NCBI RefSeq assembly: GCF_017562075.2
Contig: NC_054083.1
Location: 15,811,575 to 15,875,574 of the forward strand
From: Anopheles merus
Taxonomy: Eukaryota; Arthropoda; Insecta; Diptera; Culicidae
Direction of reading: 5' to 3'
Length of the DNA stretch: 64,000 bases
The translations under genes and the position numbers were made by a program. The notes below the pieces were generated by a model that was not told the origin of the DNA, made no database searches, and was given only the letters and a program-made list of their open reading frames with translations. Below are positions 25,901-39,423 of the stretch, in pieces. Positions within the stretch are counted from its first letter, which is position 1. The number at the start of each line of letters is the position of its first letter.

Positions 25901-27185
25901 TATGTATATGTGTGTGTGTTTTTTTAGACTGCTACTGTCATGTTTCCATGATGGTGAGGATGAATGATGGAAGGAAGACGAGGCTCAACATTTCATTCCG
26001 TTGACGAATTTGCTAAACATTAACCTTTTCATCCATGTTTCCCGGTGCCTCGCTACTTTCCACCATCGTGCGGCTTGCGTAATCGTTCGGGACACATTGA
26101 GAAAACTTCAAACGCTACCGCCAACCGTTTCCATTCCATGCGGAGTTTCCCTTTTCCGTTCCCATTGGAGCACTTGAAGATTTTCTAATCATTCTAAAAC
26201 GTTTACCAAACGTCGCGAAACGCTCCTGCTTGCTGCAGTACCATTTTCCGTTTGGGAAACATTGCGGTTGAGGAGTTGGAGGAGGTATTTTACTTATCCT
26301 TTTCTCACAAGTTTAGCATTGTACTGTTCTTTCACGCTCTAAAGAAGTTGGACAGCACAAATCGAGGGTAAAAAGGACCGATCTGATTCGAGTGGACTAT
26401 TTTTTTTTGAGCACCAAAGCAAAAAGGTTCATCTTTTGAATCTAGCCGTTCATTCTTATGGTTGGCCGTGCGTTTTTGTTTTCGTTTTTGAGCGTGGTTG
26501 GCGCATATCACTTGATGGAAAGGATCAACAGGCAGCATGCATTCGCATTCCATTGGAACGACAGTAATTGAACTCCACTCCACTGACACCGAAGCGTTCG
26601 AGCCGGTTCGGTCAAGTGTGAACCGCACGGAAAGCCACAAAAATTTAGATACCACGAACCGATGTGTGGGCTGCGGTGGTCCATCGTTTCATTGCAGCAG
26701 GTCGGCAAACGCGTAGAGGTGGAAAATTCATACGTTTGCATCGTGCGGTAAGTGTTGCGGTTTGACGGTCATGGTGTGGTTGGATGAAGCGGAAAGCGGT
26801 TTCCATATGTTGCTTTTTGGTATACTGAACATTTTGATCCTTTACTACTTGTTTGCATAGCAAAGCATGTAGTCGGATTTATAAAAAATCTATCGGAAAC
26901 GTATGTGTGCGTGTGAAATGTGTGTAAAACTATTTTATGAGAAAAAATAATCAATGCTGTATGATAGTTTAAGTACCATTTAAAAATACTGACTTACTAA
27001 TTAAGTATGTTAGAATTGGGTAACCTTTCGCTGTCATCATCATTTGTAACTTTGCATGAAATAATCTGCATTTATCCATGAGCTTTCTACCCAACGAATA
27101 AGATGAGGAAATATTTCATTATAACCGAATGAAGCCTTATGATACACTTTAAATGGCATCACACTTTTTAAGGTATAATATTGAC

Positions 27186-27250
27186 TTCTTCTTCTTATTC
27201 TTCTTCTTCCTATTTGGCACAACAGCTGCTGTCGATCCAGGCCTGCCATT
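27186..27250 (-). mobile_element. SINE 3' fragment with (AAG)n tail, minus strand
   Basis: On the minus strand it reads GGCAGGCCTGGATCGACAGC, then AGCTGTTGTGCCAAATAGG and an AAGAAG tail. It corresponds to the last ~60 bp of the SINE at 17,598-17,815, with several differences. Confidence 0.55.
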
Positions 27251-27467
27251 ATCATCGTTCGTTTTGAATGAAACATCAATTTACTCAGTAAGAAATTATG
27301 ATGAAGATGCCTTGAGGGTGTAATTAAACATTCGGTATAGAAAAAAACTGACTTTTTATTGATGACACATTCAAAAGTTGTTGTAGAAAATCATCGATGG
27401 GGCCCTTTCCGTTTTAAATTCGTTGGCTAAAATTTCAGCCTGTCAGCTGTTTGCATTGTATAGCAGT

Positions 27468-28829
27468 CAGTGCTGCAAAATGTCACCGTCAATGTCATAA
27501 AATAACCTGACTGAAACGAAATCCATATCAGCGTTACGTACTCAATTTGATAATCAGAGATGATCAGTCACTATGTCATGACTTTTTTTGCTGTGATCAG
27601 TTTTGCAAAATGTCACTAACATAGTCATGACAAATTCCGGCTGAAACAAAATCATGTCAGCGTCACGAGCTCTACTGTGATGATCAGAGGCGAGCCTCAA
27701 ACAGTTGGTGCGACCATCACATGCTTGGTGATACAAGGTTTTCGAGGATAGACACGTTCAGCGAGTTGTAAATTCGTTCGAGCATATAATTGACTCTTTC
27801 AGCGAGATATAGAATTGTTCGGAAGTAGGCATTGACATGTTCAGCGATTATGTAGTGCTGTCATTTGTTTTGTTTACACACTGTGCCGTAGGGTTCAATT
27901 TTTCATTCTTAAAAGTCCTAAACGTAGCAAATAATCATTCCTCAAGCTGTTTAATACAAGAACTAGTTGAAACAAACATATTTTATTGGAAAAACCATTC
28001 GTTTACCTTCTGATGAGAATGATCCAAGCTGCAGTCCAAGGGGTACGAAAGTGACAGCTCTACAGTATAACCGAACATGTCAATGCCTACTTCCGAACAA
28101 TTCTATATCTCGCTGAAAGAGTCAATTATATGCTCGAACGAATCAACAACTTGCTGAACATGTCAATAATATAATTGAAAACCCTGTATTGTGTGCAACA
28201 ACTCTTGGTCAGTCACTTGGTCGCGATATTTTCAGTGGATGATCATCGCGATGGTCATGAGAGATATGTAGTGCGTGCGAGTGATTCCCAAGAAAAAAAA
28301 ATGAGCGTGTTTTCAATGTTCGATCAAACATCCGACAGATAAGCAAATCAGATAGAGGAAGAAAGCATGCTCATTTTTTTGCTAGAGCCCACGCGCCAAG
28401 TTTATGCAAAGAATTTCGTGACTATCGCCGACAATAATGTCGTGACCAAGTGAGTGACCAAGAGTTGGGTGCTGATCAAAATGTCACGAAGCTTGTGATT
28501 GATTCTCCAACTGTTTGAGTATCGTCACTGATCATCTCAATTGTGTACGTGAGCTGATTTGAGCTTTGTTTCAGTCATGAGTGGATGAATGAAACAGTGG
28601 CATTTGGCAGCACTGTTCTTATCCAGAAAAAAATCATGATTATGCTTGCGCCGGCATTAAGCTAAGCTTGTCAGTCAGAGTATCACGTTGGCAAGAATTC
28701 ACATGTCGTGTTCAGGATGTCATGACGCACTTGTATTGACTATCAGCAATGAGCATCAAGCTACTACGGATATGTTCATTGTTTTCGTTGGTCAAAATCT
28801 CATGATACTCATGACATTTTGCAGCTCTG
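27468..28829. mobile_element. Non-autonomous hAT-like element nested in a MITE, 1.36 kb
   Basis: Termini are CAGTGCTGCAAAATGTCA and, from the other end, CAGAGCTGCAAAATGTCA (one mismatch in 18). Flanking 8-bp duplications are ATAGCAGT (27460-27467) and ATACCAGT (28830-28837), one mismatch. The uninterrupted site exists in the related copy near 3,975-3,990. The core GCAAAATGTCA recurs subterminally at 27605. Internal arms 28199-28222 and 28444-28467 form an inverted repeat with one mismatch in 24. No transposase is visible. Confidence 0.78.
27734..28186. mobile_element. TA-flanked foldback MITE with 21-bp iterons, 453 bp
   Basis: The element is flanked by TA on both sides (27732-27733; 28187-28188), with ends CAAGGTTTTC and CAGGGTTTTC. 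The arms are about 110 bp and contain a perfectly matched 71-bp inverted segment. Each arm consists of ~20-22 bp units starting GTTC (GTTCAGCGAG, GTTCGAGCAT, GTTCGGAAGT). A TA duplication fits the Tc1/mariner (IS630) superfamily. It lies within the hAT-like element at 27,468-28,829. Confidence 0.85.
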
Positions 28830-29319
28830 ATACCAGTTTTCAAGCAGCTATCAAAGAGGGTGTAATGTACGGGGGGCTTATGCCAAGGTGTATGTATTTC
28901 AAAGATCGATTTTTATCGCTTCTGCTTCTGCATGAAGATTTTAAGATTGTTTTGAGTATTCGTCAACCTACCAGAATGCATGTTTGAGCAAAAGTTTTCA
29001 CCCGTCCTGTCAAAAAGGGACGTTCAAAGTTGGTTATAAAAACAAGCTATGAGACCACCTGGACTACATACACTTTGATTCTAGATTCCACCAGTTCATC
29101 TCTTAATGCACCTTGGGATGAAAGAAAACACGTCCTTGTTTTTTCCATTTTTCGAGCAGGTATTCTAATCTAAAAATAGCTTATATGCTGAAATAATCTA
29201 GATTGAAAATTGCAGGCTAGTTTGTGTGTGGTTTTGTATGGAGTGTTGACATGATTTCAGCCACCAACAGTCAAATTCCATTTAAAAAAGCTGACTAGAA
29301 TCGTGAAGGGCTTCAATGG

Positions 29320-32300
29320 TAGTTTTGCTTAACAAATGTTCACCAGCTTTGAGAAACTGAATTGTTTATTGTATTTCAAGGGAAGGGAATCTTATTCAAT
29401 CTTTATGATGTAAAGTGAAGAAACTTCAATATATTCCCGACTCATCAATGAGAGTCAAAAGTGAGTCACCATCAACATTCATATTTCTTGTCACAGTAAA
29501 CGCCAAGAACGTGTTATTCACACCCGATTGCTACAAAAAAAAAAAAATGTGAAAGATTTAAATGACGTTGAAGGCTCATCTAAACGTCTGGGTTTTCTTC
29601 AGAATTCTTTCCGCTGGTTTCGATAGCTCACCCTACACCTATTCACATAAAATCCCTTTGCTTTATGTTACCTTCGCCCGCACCGAAAGCCCTACGCTAT
29701 TGTCTGGTGCTTTCTGTTCGCAGTGTCATGCGGAGGGTGAGTAAGCGAACATCAGAAAGGGAGTATAAAGTATGCTCATTCGTAACATAAAAATCCCAAA
29801 TAACCCACCTCAGCAAAGGGGCGGGTAGGCAAAGCAACCCTCTGTTTACGGAAGGGGGCATGTTGGATGCTTTTACTCTGGCGGAAGTGAAACTCAATAA
29901 AAAAGCTCCACCAAAGCGTTCGTGGCCGTACTGTCTGAAATCGTAAAACCGGATGCGGTAGTGATTGGCCAGCTTCCCGTGTCGGTGATGCGAAAAGAGT
30001 TTTGAAGGAATTGTGAAACAGACGGTAGAGGGCACTAGGAGGGGGGAAAACTGAGTATGCTGGCTTCTATTTCCGTAGTAAGGTTTTTATATTATTTTGT
30101 CATATTTGACTGCTGCTTTATCATATTAAACTGGTGCAAAAATTGACTTTGAGTTAAAGGTTGTTTCAATTCTGCAAAGCAATTTCAACGATTTAGTTAG
30201 TGTTTCGCATACTACAAAAGGAAAACACTAGAACAGGGTAGCAACACATCACACATCGAGCAACATTAAAATACCACTCCAGAAACGTCCCACACAGCTA
30301 CCATCTGGAAGCGGTTGGGACAAAAAGCCGTTGCCTTAAATCAAGCCCATCTTTTATATTTTGCAATCGATCGGCGAGCTTTACTTTATGGCGTTTTTAT
30401 TCGATGTCTTACCGTCGTCGCTGCCAGCCAACCAACCGGGATTGACCAACCCCGGCTCTCGCTCTCTCATGAACATTGCCAAGCGCCAACACCTCCATGA
30501 TCTGTCGGATGGGATACTGTGCTGTGTTTTACGCGCGGGTTTAAAGTTTCGCGACCGTGGATTTGCTTTTACGTGCACGGCGGTTCCATACGGCGATGAA
30601 GCTCGACCTCCGTGGCACATTGGTGGCATGTGGATTTGAGGTGCACCAGGGGGTTTTTCGGGGTGTGAAGTAGAAGGAGTAGAAAAAATGCTTTCTTGCA
30701 CACCCCCCCAGTACGCTGAAGCGCTGCAAGACGGTGAAAGCATGTGATTAAGTCAGTATTGTGCGTGTGCACATGTATTGATGTGCACAACAACACCAGC
30801 ACCGTGGGGAGAGGGAGCATATCGTTGATTGGAGAACAGAGGAGGAACAGTGAGCGACGTTGGAGGAAATTTTCCCAACTGGCCCAATACCAGCACACTG
30901 CCGGAGATAGTGTATTTGTAGCCAAGGGAAACGTGCTGTGCCTGTGTGGAACTGCTGGACACGATGCGGGTGTGACATCGTCGAGTTTGAAATCGTTGAC
31001 GATGCGATGGAGCGACGCAGACGTAAAAACGGGNNNNNNNNNNNNNNNNNNNNNNNNNNNNNNNNNNNNNNNNNNNNNNNNNNNNNNNNNNNNNNNNNNN
31101 NNNNNNNNNNNNNNNNNNNNNNNNNNNNNNNNNTTTTGAGTTTTTGAATTCAAATGCATACTTTGTGAAAATATACATATAGTGCTATTAATAAATACAC
31201 CACATTTTCCAACAGGAAAGTAGAATCCTCTATCATTCCAGTTAATTCAATTGTAACTTTCATCCCTAATCATTACCGTTTATCACTATGATGAAGTGAC
31301 TTAATGTTTGATCATAATTAATTATGGCGATTAGAAAGCAGAAAAACGAGGAAAGAAAACAAACGCTGAAGCATACTGAAGTATTCGTGCCAATCTAGCT
31401 CGAGTAATGTTCAATAAGCAAGGCTGTTGTTTTGGTATCATGGAACTTTTCTATGATCGTATATCTTCGTGTACGAATTACTTTGTATATGCATGGCTAC
31501 ACTTTATGGGATGTAGTTTATGTTATATATTGATATTGCTTCTTTTCCCCTATGTTTTGGCAGGGAAATTATATCATTAGGAATAGAACGTGCATTATAC
31601 ATTCATTTCTGATTATTTCCTGCGTTGTTTTTAAGAACTAGTATTAACAATAAGCAGCGGAGAGAAGTGTTTGCTACAGGAAATAAGAGCTCAATGTCGG
31701 ACACTTGCGTGGAATAACACACTTGAGACAATGGTGGATGCGAGCAGTATTTTAGTCATCGACACTAATGCCATGGATGGCAGACGGGCGATAATGAAAA
31801 GCGCAGTCGAACAAGGAAATTGCTGCACACTCTATTAATAAATCATACAGTGACAGTTGGGTAAGTAAATAAACAGTAACGCTGTACGTCGCCCACACAC
31901 AGAAGCGGCTGCACGTGATGATAGATGCGAGATGAGTCGCGTATGGTGCATTTCCTCGTGGCAACCACTTCAATTAATAGTGAAAGTGACAGAAAATGTT
32001 CTGACAAAGGCCGCCAACCGATCAGGGGACAAGTCAGCATTGGGTTTGAGAGAAAAAGCGAAGTTGTTCTATTTTATAAAATGAAAATTGTATCACAATT
32101 GCTTTAAATATTAACATCCAACATTGTTGTACGTTAGCCAAAAAGTGTAAGCAAATTTCGGTGTCGCCCTGCAGTTTCATCAATCATGCTGCACAGCCTG
32201 TTTGGACGTAGTCCAAATTGATGGATGAACTACCAGGGTATCCTCTAGTTTCGCTTCTTCCAATTAGCTTATCACACGATCGGTCGACATAGATTGTGTG

Positions 32301-35300
32301 GAGTTGTGATTTTCCACGGATTTGAAAAGAGCAAGAAAACAAAAAAAAACCTAGCAGCCAGAGCCCACTGCCAGAATGGTAAAACCGAGCCGGCAACAAG
32401 TCCGTGACAAATTGCACTTTTCGTCCATTGAAAATTGTCGAAACCCGTAAACCCATCCACAAATCCCCGACAAACAGAGCTTGTTACCACGTTAGCCGGT
32501 ATAGATTTCGGTATGTGGCTTTTGGGTGATTGAAAAACATCGTAAATCTTTTCAGTCGACCATTGCACTCCGCGTGCATGCTAGCAGCCACACAATGCAC
32601 TTCTCGGTAGCTGGGCCATTGATGCCGTCGGGTTGCAAAGTGCCACAGTTACGCCGCCGTTGGTGCACATGCAAGAAAAACGGTAAAGAAAATTGAGAAA
32701 GTGAAAATTTTATAGCCCACTTTTCCGGTACGGGTGCTTGCTGGCGCTGGAGGTCCTAGAACGTTGTAGAAAATGGTTAAAACGGGTCCTGGATTTAAAA
32801 CCGCTCTCGGTCTTCGGTGGCTCCAGTATGGTAGACGTGTATGGTTAAGAACATTAGGACCACCAATAAAATGAACATTAATAGCATCTGTAGCGGGGAC
32901 TGTGCATGAGCGTAATAAACGCTTTTAAGCATGATATGGTGGGAAACAAACAAACTAAAAAGGCATTGCATTCATAGGGAGCATCTGCGTTTGTCACATG
33001 ATTTCTAATGTTTCTTTTCATAATGAGAGTGCGGTGATAGTTGGTATGGTCTTACAGGAGAGGGATGTTTGAACAAATTTTAGGGACAAACTTTGGGCAT
33101 TATCTTTCTGTAGGAAGGTTATTGCCAGATCCTGCAATGTGCTTAGTTCTGTGCGTGATAAGTCGATTGTGGTAACTAGAAGAGGAGCAAGTTTTATCAC
33201 ATGGCAACAGTTTGTTGTAATGGAGTGTTACACAAAGACATAGAGATAGAGAGCTATTGAACCTGGCAGAGTTTTTGGTTTGGAAAGGGATCAAATCTCA
33301 TCTCAACCAAACATGTCCAAAGCAGCTGTATTAGCGGATTATTTGAGCTACCTGTTCTGTGAAAAGGGTGCAACAATAAAAATGACGAATCCATTACTTT
33401 AATGCCTCAATAAACGTTTGTGCTTCTATAAATTTCCTTCGGTGGTAGTACGCCAACAGTTTAGCATCCAAAAACGATGCTCACTGCAGCAACTTGCTAC
33501 AATCTCTGTTTTTTCTGCTCTGTTTTCCTTCTTGTACAAGAACAACCCACGGTACGGCTGGAAGCGGTTGTTTTCCGATATAATTTTTCACATTTTCACA
33601 TAAACTGCTAGCTGCGGCAGCAACAGCGCTGTCGCGTGGAACGCTGGCCAAGGTTTGTAATGAGAATAACAGCACGAGGGCCTCTTGCCTCTGGATGGTT
33701 TCGGTAAGGTCTCGTGCCCCATCAAGAAGCACCTTGTACGGTTTGTGTATGTACATAATAAATCCCATTTTCTGTCATGTTGAATTGCTGGCAGAAGATT
33801 TATTATGTTTTGAATTTACTATGTTACGATGCTAAAGTTTGTTCCAGCACCGAGGCAGACCATATTCCTGTTGTGTTGTTCCGAATGAACTGTATGTCCC
33901 TAAGGATAAATGGAATGAAATCAATCAGCACAAAAGTGCACGGGCTGGTTCGGACTGGTACGTTTGTACAAAGTATACAGAACAAGACCGTTTATGACTA
34001 CACATGCCGCAGAAACCATTGATATTAAGTGCGAACTTGGTTTAGTGCATCACAACATGCAACGTTTGTGCAATATGTTGAATTGATTTAAAATATAAGT
34101 AGAAAGCCAAGAATAATGCGTTTGAATGAGGTTCCGTCGTGGTAATGTATGATAGATTTTTTGTCAATTGCCTTATGTTGCAGATATACAAAATCAATGA
34201 AGCGATGTACCATACACACAAAAAATCAATATTATGCTAAAAACGCAAAGTTAAACTCCCAAACTCGAGATATTGCCGGGCAGCTCAGGGCAGACAAGCG
34301 AGGCAAAATAAAAACATATGAAGTGATCCCCTGGGATAACGTTCAGTCAAACTTCTTTCAAGCTGCATGGGGCTGGTTGATGGATAAAAGATTTATTTCT
34401 TCACACACGACGACAGCCAACGTCCGATGAAGATGCGAATATGCTGCCGCTGGAGAACATCGTGTAGAACAAAAGCAGCTTAGGAAAGTTGGGCTTATTT
34501 TCGTTGAAGCCGAAAGAGAAGTTCTCGGACTAAGAGTGTGTATGTGTGTGTGTGGTTGATGTAGGGCAGAGAAAGTTTTTGGATCGAGCCGTGTTTAGGT
34601 TATGGTTCAACACTAATCGAGCACATAGGGCTTAGTTGGCCAGAGTAGTGACTTGCTTTCCTGCTTCCCGAAAGGCCAATTGTGTCCACCGGGAATGACT
34701 TTGCTTCAAGTGAGCGAGTACAATCGGGCTCAACAAGAAGGCAAACTTATGCCAGAAATGGTAAAAACTTGTACTGACAGGAAGCATTGTGATGAAATAT
34801 TTGTGGCAAATCTGTTTTGCCGGAAAAATCTAATTAAAATCACACTGCATGGAGGAAGAAGTTTGCAAAAATTAAAAAAAATCCTGAACCAAGAGGAAAA
34901 AACACTAATATTTATTACGGTTCAATAATGAAGCGCTTAACAAGGCGTGAAACGCTATTAAGAACGTTTATCAGTAACCTAGACGTGTGGCGACCCTAAC
35001 CTCGCATTGTTCGTGCAATTATCACACCGAAGAAGTCGAGAGGAAGACAGAAGGAACCAAAGGATCCCGCAATACGTACATGGCAAACGTTGGGATGCAA
35101 CGTTTTTAGGGACACAAGTACACCCTCTGACGAATGGACAAAGTTTGTCCGCAGTTGTAATTGTAATGGTGGCCACAGAGCGAATTTACTGACCAGGTGG
35201 GCACAGAATGGACCGAAGGTTAGGGGCCGACCGTGTAAAACGCACGAGCAAGCACAGGAACAATGCGTGGCATGAATGGACGAATGCGTAGGATGGCAGA

Positions 35301-37420
35301 TGGCTTTCAAAGTCCGTGAAATGAGAGTCGGGATGCAACAGCTGATGCATTATTGGGTTTTGCTAGGCAGGACTGCAGCAGCAAACGTTGCACCGGCACT
35401 GGTGGCTTAAAGTTGGTTAAATAAAAACCGTAGGGATTTTGGAAAGGCCGTGCCGTGCAAATAATGCATCTGACGAGTGTTTGTGAACTATACGGCGATG
35501 GTTTGTTCTCGGCCGGGCGGTTACACCTGGGATTCAAGGGTATGGTTTTGTTGCAACACGATACTCAAGCGAAACATTTGGAGAGCTTATGCTGAGGACG
35601 AGAGAAACTTTGTTTTGACGTATGCTGCAAAACTATGCATGAAACAATTGTCCATTCATATGAAGAGTAAGATGTTATCTGCGTATATGGTGACATAATG
35701 ATACTTTATTATGGTTGAAAGCTTGTACCTAGAAAGTACCTAACGCGAATATATGAGGACCAAAAAGGAGCATGAATCGGTATTTGAAATCATCGTTGTA
35801 AATAAATTATAAGATTAAATTTATAGGTACCTTATTTTACCTTTTAAAAGACATATAGCTGCTACTAATATTAATAATAAGCATTTGTGCATATTTGTTG
35901 CATTGGAAAACGTTGCCCAATAGTTTTTAAGCGAAAGGAAATCAAGTACATCAGCAATATAGAACTGAGCACAAATTATTTATGCAAAATTCTTTAAAAT
36001 CAACTGCAAATATCATAAAGTAAACGTAAAGACTAATAGAATGTTAGAGATTATGAAATGGATCAATATTACAGGCTCCTAAAGTGTAGACCATCATAAA
36101 GGCTATGATGTTAATATAAATTTTCTATCAGTTCGTCGGAAAGGCCCAATCCCACCCCATGGGAGCATGAATTTCATTTTCATCTGTTTTAATATTATTT
36201 CCACCATTCGATAAACAACGTGCGAGTGGCAATAAAAACAACATGTTTAAACGTTTGCGTACGGTTTTCAGCTAAACGTGCCTCCGGTACTACACGTCAA
36301 ATTTCCATCCCACAAAGTTACGGGTTGTTGAAAAGCACAGTTTCCACGTTTTTCGTCTCATGTTGTTCGCTGATGATTGCTACAAAATGCGATTCCTTTG
36401 GCCGGGAGAACTCGCTGGCAGGATAGCGGGGCAGTAAAATAGCCACTTTCCGAGAGAGCGAAAGAGGCATCAAAACTACGCCACGTCCACCCTGTCTGTT
36501 CCGGCACGATTGCAAAATGGTTTCTCCTCTTTATTACATTTAGAACGGTGAGCGTGGGTAACGTGTATATGTGCAAGAGCGTGTTACTGTTTGCTTACTG
36601 GTGCGTCGGACTCGGTGAACAGCGCGCCAGGACATACAGAGCTAGCCAGACAGACATGATGTCGAGTGATGCAGGATACACCCCATGTTACCATGACAAC
36701 AGACAGCGGCTTGTGCATGCTCTGCACGGCAGCAGGAGCGATGAAACGTGATTGTTTAAGCGTTGGCCTCGGGTTTTGGAAACTCTGCCTACAATCAACA
36801 CTAGGAGCAGGATGGCGACACCCCAATCTCACCATAATGTACGAAAAATATCGATTTTTGATTCTCCTCTCTTTCCTCTCTATTGCTTCCAAAACGGTTC
36901 TTTCGTTTTCGGTGTTGCCCGAGGGAACGATTTTTGCCTAGGGACACTAAACATCCCTTTTTCAAGGTCGGCCAAAATGTGCACATGTTTTTTTTGCTTT
37001 CATTCCCCCATTTACGAGTGGGAGGAAATTCGATGAAAATTGCACCCTCAGCATCCGGTATGGCTAATTTGCCGTACTGAATGAACCAGGTCCCGGGCGA
37101 GTACTGTCTCAGACGAAACACACACGACAATGCGGGCTAATGAAACCCGGTCCAGATTGCTCCAAAGTGAGGAAACCATTGGTAAGCTACGTGGAGCGTT
37201 AGAATTCGATGTTTTTCGGTCGCCTTATCGAAGACGCTGCTATCAGTGGAAGGCGTGCGCGCGCGTCTCTTCGTGCCGCATTATCGGGCGAACAGAGTGG
37301 ACTACGTCAGTATGGCTAAACGCTTCGACAACGGTTGTTTGTCTGTCAGACGTTCACACCGGTAAGTGTGCGCACTCGTGAGTAATACCCTCGTGCACTC
37401 CACGCTAACCGACAGTAGAT
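29320..37420. other. Stretch upstream of UGT without recognised gene
   Basis: It contains the N gap. Small ORFs in all frames match nothing I know. Close to the UGT, TCAGT at 37307-37311 could be an arthropod initiator about 110 bp before the start codon, with GGTTG 25 bp downstream. This is weak promoter evidence only. Confidence 0.45.
31034..31133. other. Assembly gap, 100 N
   Basis: Exactly 100 undetermined bases, a conventional placeholder, so the true distance here is unknown. Translations across it are meaningless. Confidence 1.
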
Positions 37421-39423
37421 ATGGTCGTCGGAAGTAGGTCTCTGCTGGGCTGTATTGCATTGGCGGCTGTCATACTAGCCGGCACGTGCAGAACGTCCAG
37501 CGCCGCTAAGATACTGGCCGTGTTTCCGAGCATCAGCAAGACGAACTATCTCTTTGGACAGGTGCTGTTTGAGGCACTCGCAGCCAGAGGTCACAATGTG
37601 AGTAAGAACGCATCAAACACAGACTCATAGTTACTGACGATGTTTGTTTGTCTGGTGGTACATCTGTGCAGGTAACCATCGTAAGCCCGTTTGAGGTGCA
37701 GTATGCGTACGAGAACATTCGACAGCTGAGGATAACTGGACTGTTTAGCCACATAGAAGGTAAGTCAGTGGGCAAAACGCATTTGGAGCGGCGTCTTATC
37801 AAAAACACGGTGCTATAAAACGTTTGCTTCTGGACAGATTATGGACTCCACGCGAACGTGTTTACCAAGCGTGACAAATCGAGCTTCTATGGCAATACCA
37901 ATGTCATCTATGGCACGGCCGCCCTGGCCGACTATACGCTCGGCCATCCAGCGCTACAGGAGCTGCTAAAGAACCCGACCGAAACCTTCGACCTGCTAAT
38001 CCTGGATCAGGTGCTGTGTGAAAGTTTACTCGGGTAAGCAAAAGAAGGGCAAAAGGACCCTTTCCCCTCCCTCATTCCCAAGACGCCCCATCGATATGGG
38101 CGGCGAACAATCGCTCCCGCGCACAATCTTATCGCGCCATGCCGTCCACATTTCACAGGTTGGCTTATCATTACGGGGTGCCGGCGGTTGTGTACAGCGC
38201 CGATGCCCCCAACAAGTACACGAACGAGATGGTGGGCAACCCGCACAACCCGGCCTACAATCCGATCCCGTCGCTCGGCTACTCCGACCGAATGCATCTG
38301 GTGCAGCGCGTGTGGAACACGTTCGTGTCGATCTGTGAGCAGTTTAACTACAAGTACCTGTACCTGCCGTCGCAGGAAGCCGTCTACCAGCGCTACTTTG
38401 CGCGGCGCGATCTGCCCCCGCTGCTTGATCTCATTCACAACGTTAGCCTGGTGCTGGTAAACAGCCATCCGGTAATTAACTTCGCGCGTCCGTTCGTGCC
38501 GAACATGATTGAGATTGGCGGTGCACACATCCGCCAGCTGGAAGATACGGGCTTCTCGCAGGACGTGATCAATTGGGTAGAGAAGGCAAAGAATGGAGTG
38601 ATCTATTTCAGCATGGGCACGAACATTCGCTCGGCCGACTTCCCCGACAGTTTGCGGGAAGCGTTCGTGGGCGCGTTCAGCAAGCTGAGCCAGGTGCTGA
38701 TTATTTGGAAGTGGGAAAATGCCACCCTGCCCAATCAATCGGGCAATGTGATCATTGGTCCGTGGATGCCGCAGCAGCAGCTACTGGCCCATCCGAACGT
38801 GCGGTTACACATCACGCACGGTGGACTGCTCAGCATGATGGAAACGGTGCACTATGGCAAACCGATCGTTGGATTACCGCTGGCTGGAGATCAGAAGATA
38901 CTGGTAAACCGTGCGATAGAGGCTGGCTTTGGTCTGAAGCTCGACTATCAGAACATAACGGAGGGGCAGGTGCTGCATACAATTAACGAGATGCTTAACA
39001 ACTCTACGTAAGTTTGAACTAAATTAATTTTCTTTTGGGGGCAAATGAACATAATCAATTCTTTTGTTTGTTTTGCTCAGATATCGTTATGCAGCTTTAA
39101 AAGCTTCCCGACAGTTCCGACAACAACCGCTTAAACCGATGGACAAAGTCCTCTACTACGTTGACTACGTATTAAAGCAGGATAGTGGGGTTAATTATTT
39201 GCGCAGTGGTGCACTATATCTGTCCTTTTGGCCCCGGCACGTCGTGGATGTTGCCACCATACTGGTGCTAATCACCATGATACCGGTGGGGCTGTTTGCG
39301 ACGTTGATTCAGATCATATTGCGAAAGACACACGAGCGAAAGTTGAAGAATACTATCAATACAGGCAAAGCGGCAGCTAATGGGAAAATGGCGGGCAAGG
39401 ATGTGCAAAAGAAAAAGAACTGA
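37421..39423 (+). CDS. UDP-glycosyltransferase (UGT), five exons, 550 aa
   Basis: Exons 37421-37597, 37672-37759, 37838-38033, 38159-39007 and 39081-39423 join in frame with GT-AG introns of 74, 78, 125 and 73 bp. Family role: sugar transfer from UDP-sugars to small lipophilic acceptors in the ER lumen. Residues 1-28 look like a signal peptide. The UGT signature spans residues 356-399 (WMPQ at 356, HGG at 374-376, E382, DQ at 398-399), and YFSMGTN lies at 303-309. A hydrophobic anchor (about 492-516) precedes a basic tail ending KKKN, matching a KKxx ER-retrieval signal. NxS/T sites occur at N59, N248, N341, N346, N419 and N435. The catalytic Asp aligns with D145, but the catalytic His position (FPSISKTN versus the usual FPxxSxSH) is N42. 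The start has purine at -3 and G at +4 and opens directly into the signal peptide. Length is slightly above the usual ~520-530 residues. No second UGT is adjacent. Confidence 0.95.

Larger units (their letters stand above)
17816..27185. other. Long stretch without recognised gene
   Basis: AT-rich to 18,600, GC-richer from about 19,100 to 22,450 and 24,240 to 26,800, AT-rich again at 23,600-24,180. Many overlapping ORFs up to 173 codons show no known domain. A 53-residue ORF at 22114-22275 is noted under findings. This could be intron or regulatory DNA of a gene outside the window (inference). Confidence 0.5.
27401..29312 (-). mobile_element. GGGCCC-ended MITE, interrupted by a nested element
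   Basis: The outer parts, 27,401-27,467 plus 28,838-29,312, match the 533-bp element at 3,508-4,040 in reverse orientation. Together they restore a similar length of about 540 bp. Ends read GGCCCTTTCCG and, from the other side, GCCCTTCACG. The flanks TCGATGG and TCAATGG are a probable imperfect target duplication. No known superfamily is assigned. Confidence 0.6.

Noticed and set aside
30569..31178. ORFs of 131-196 codons around 31 kb
   Set aside because: They run through the 100-N gap, so their length is artificial.
38007..38738. 243-codon minus-strand ORF
   Set aside because: It lies antisense to UGT exon 4 and intron 3. It is open because of GC-biased codons on the sense strand and has no recognisable domain.
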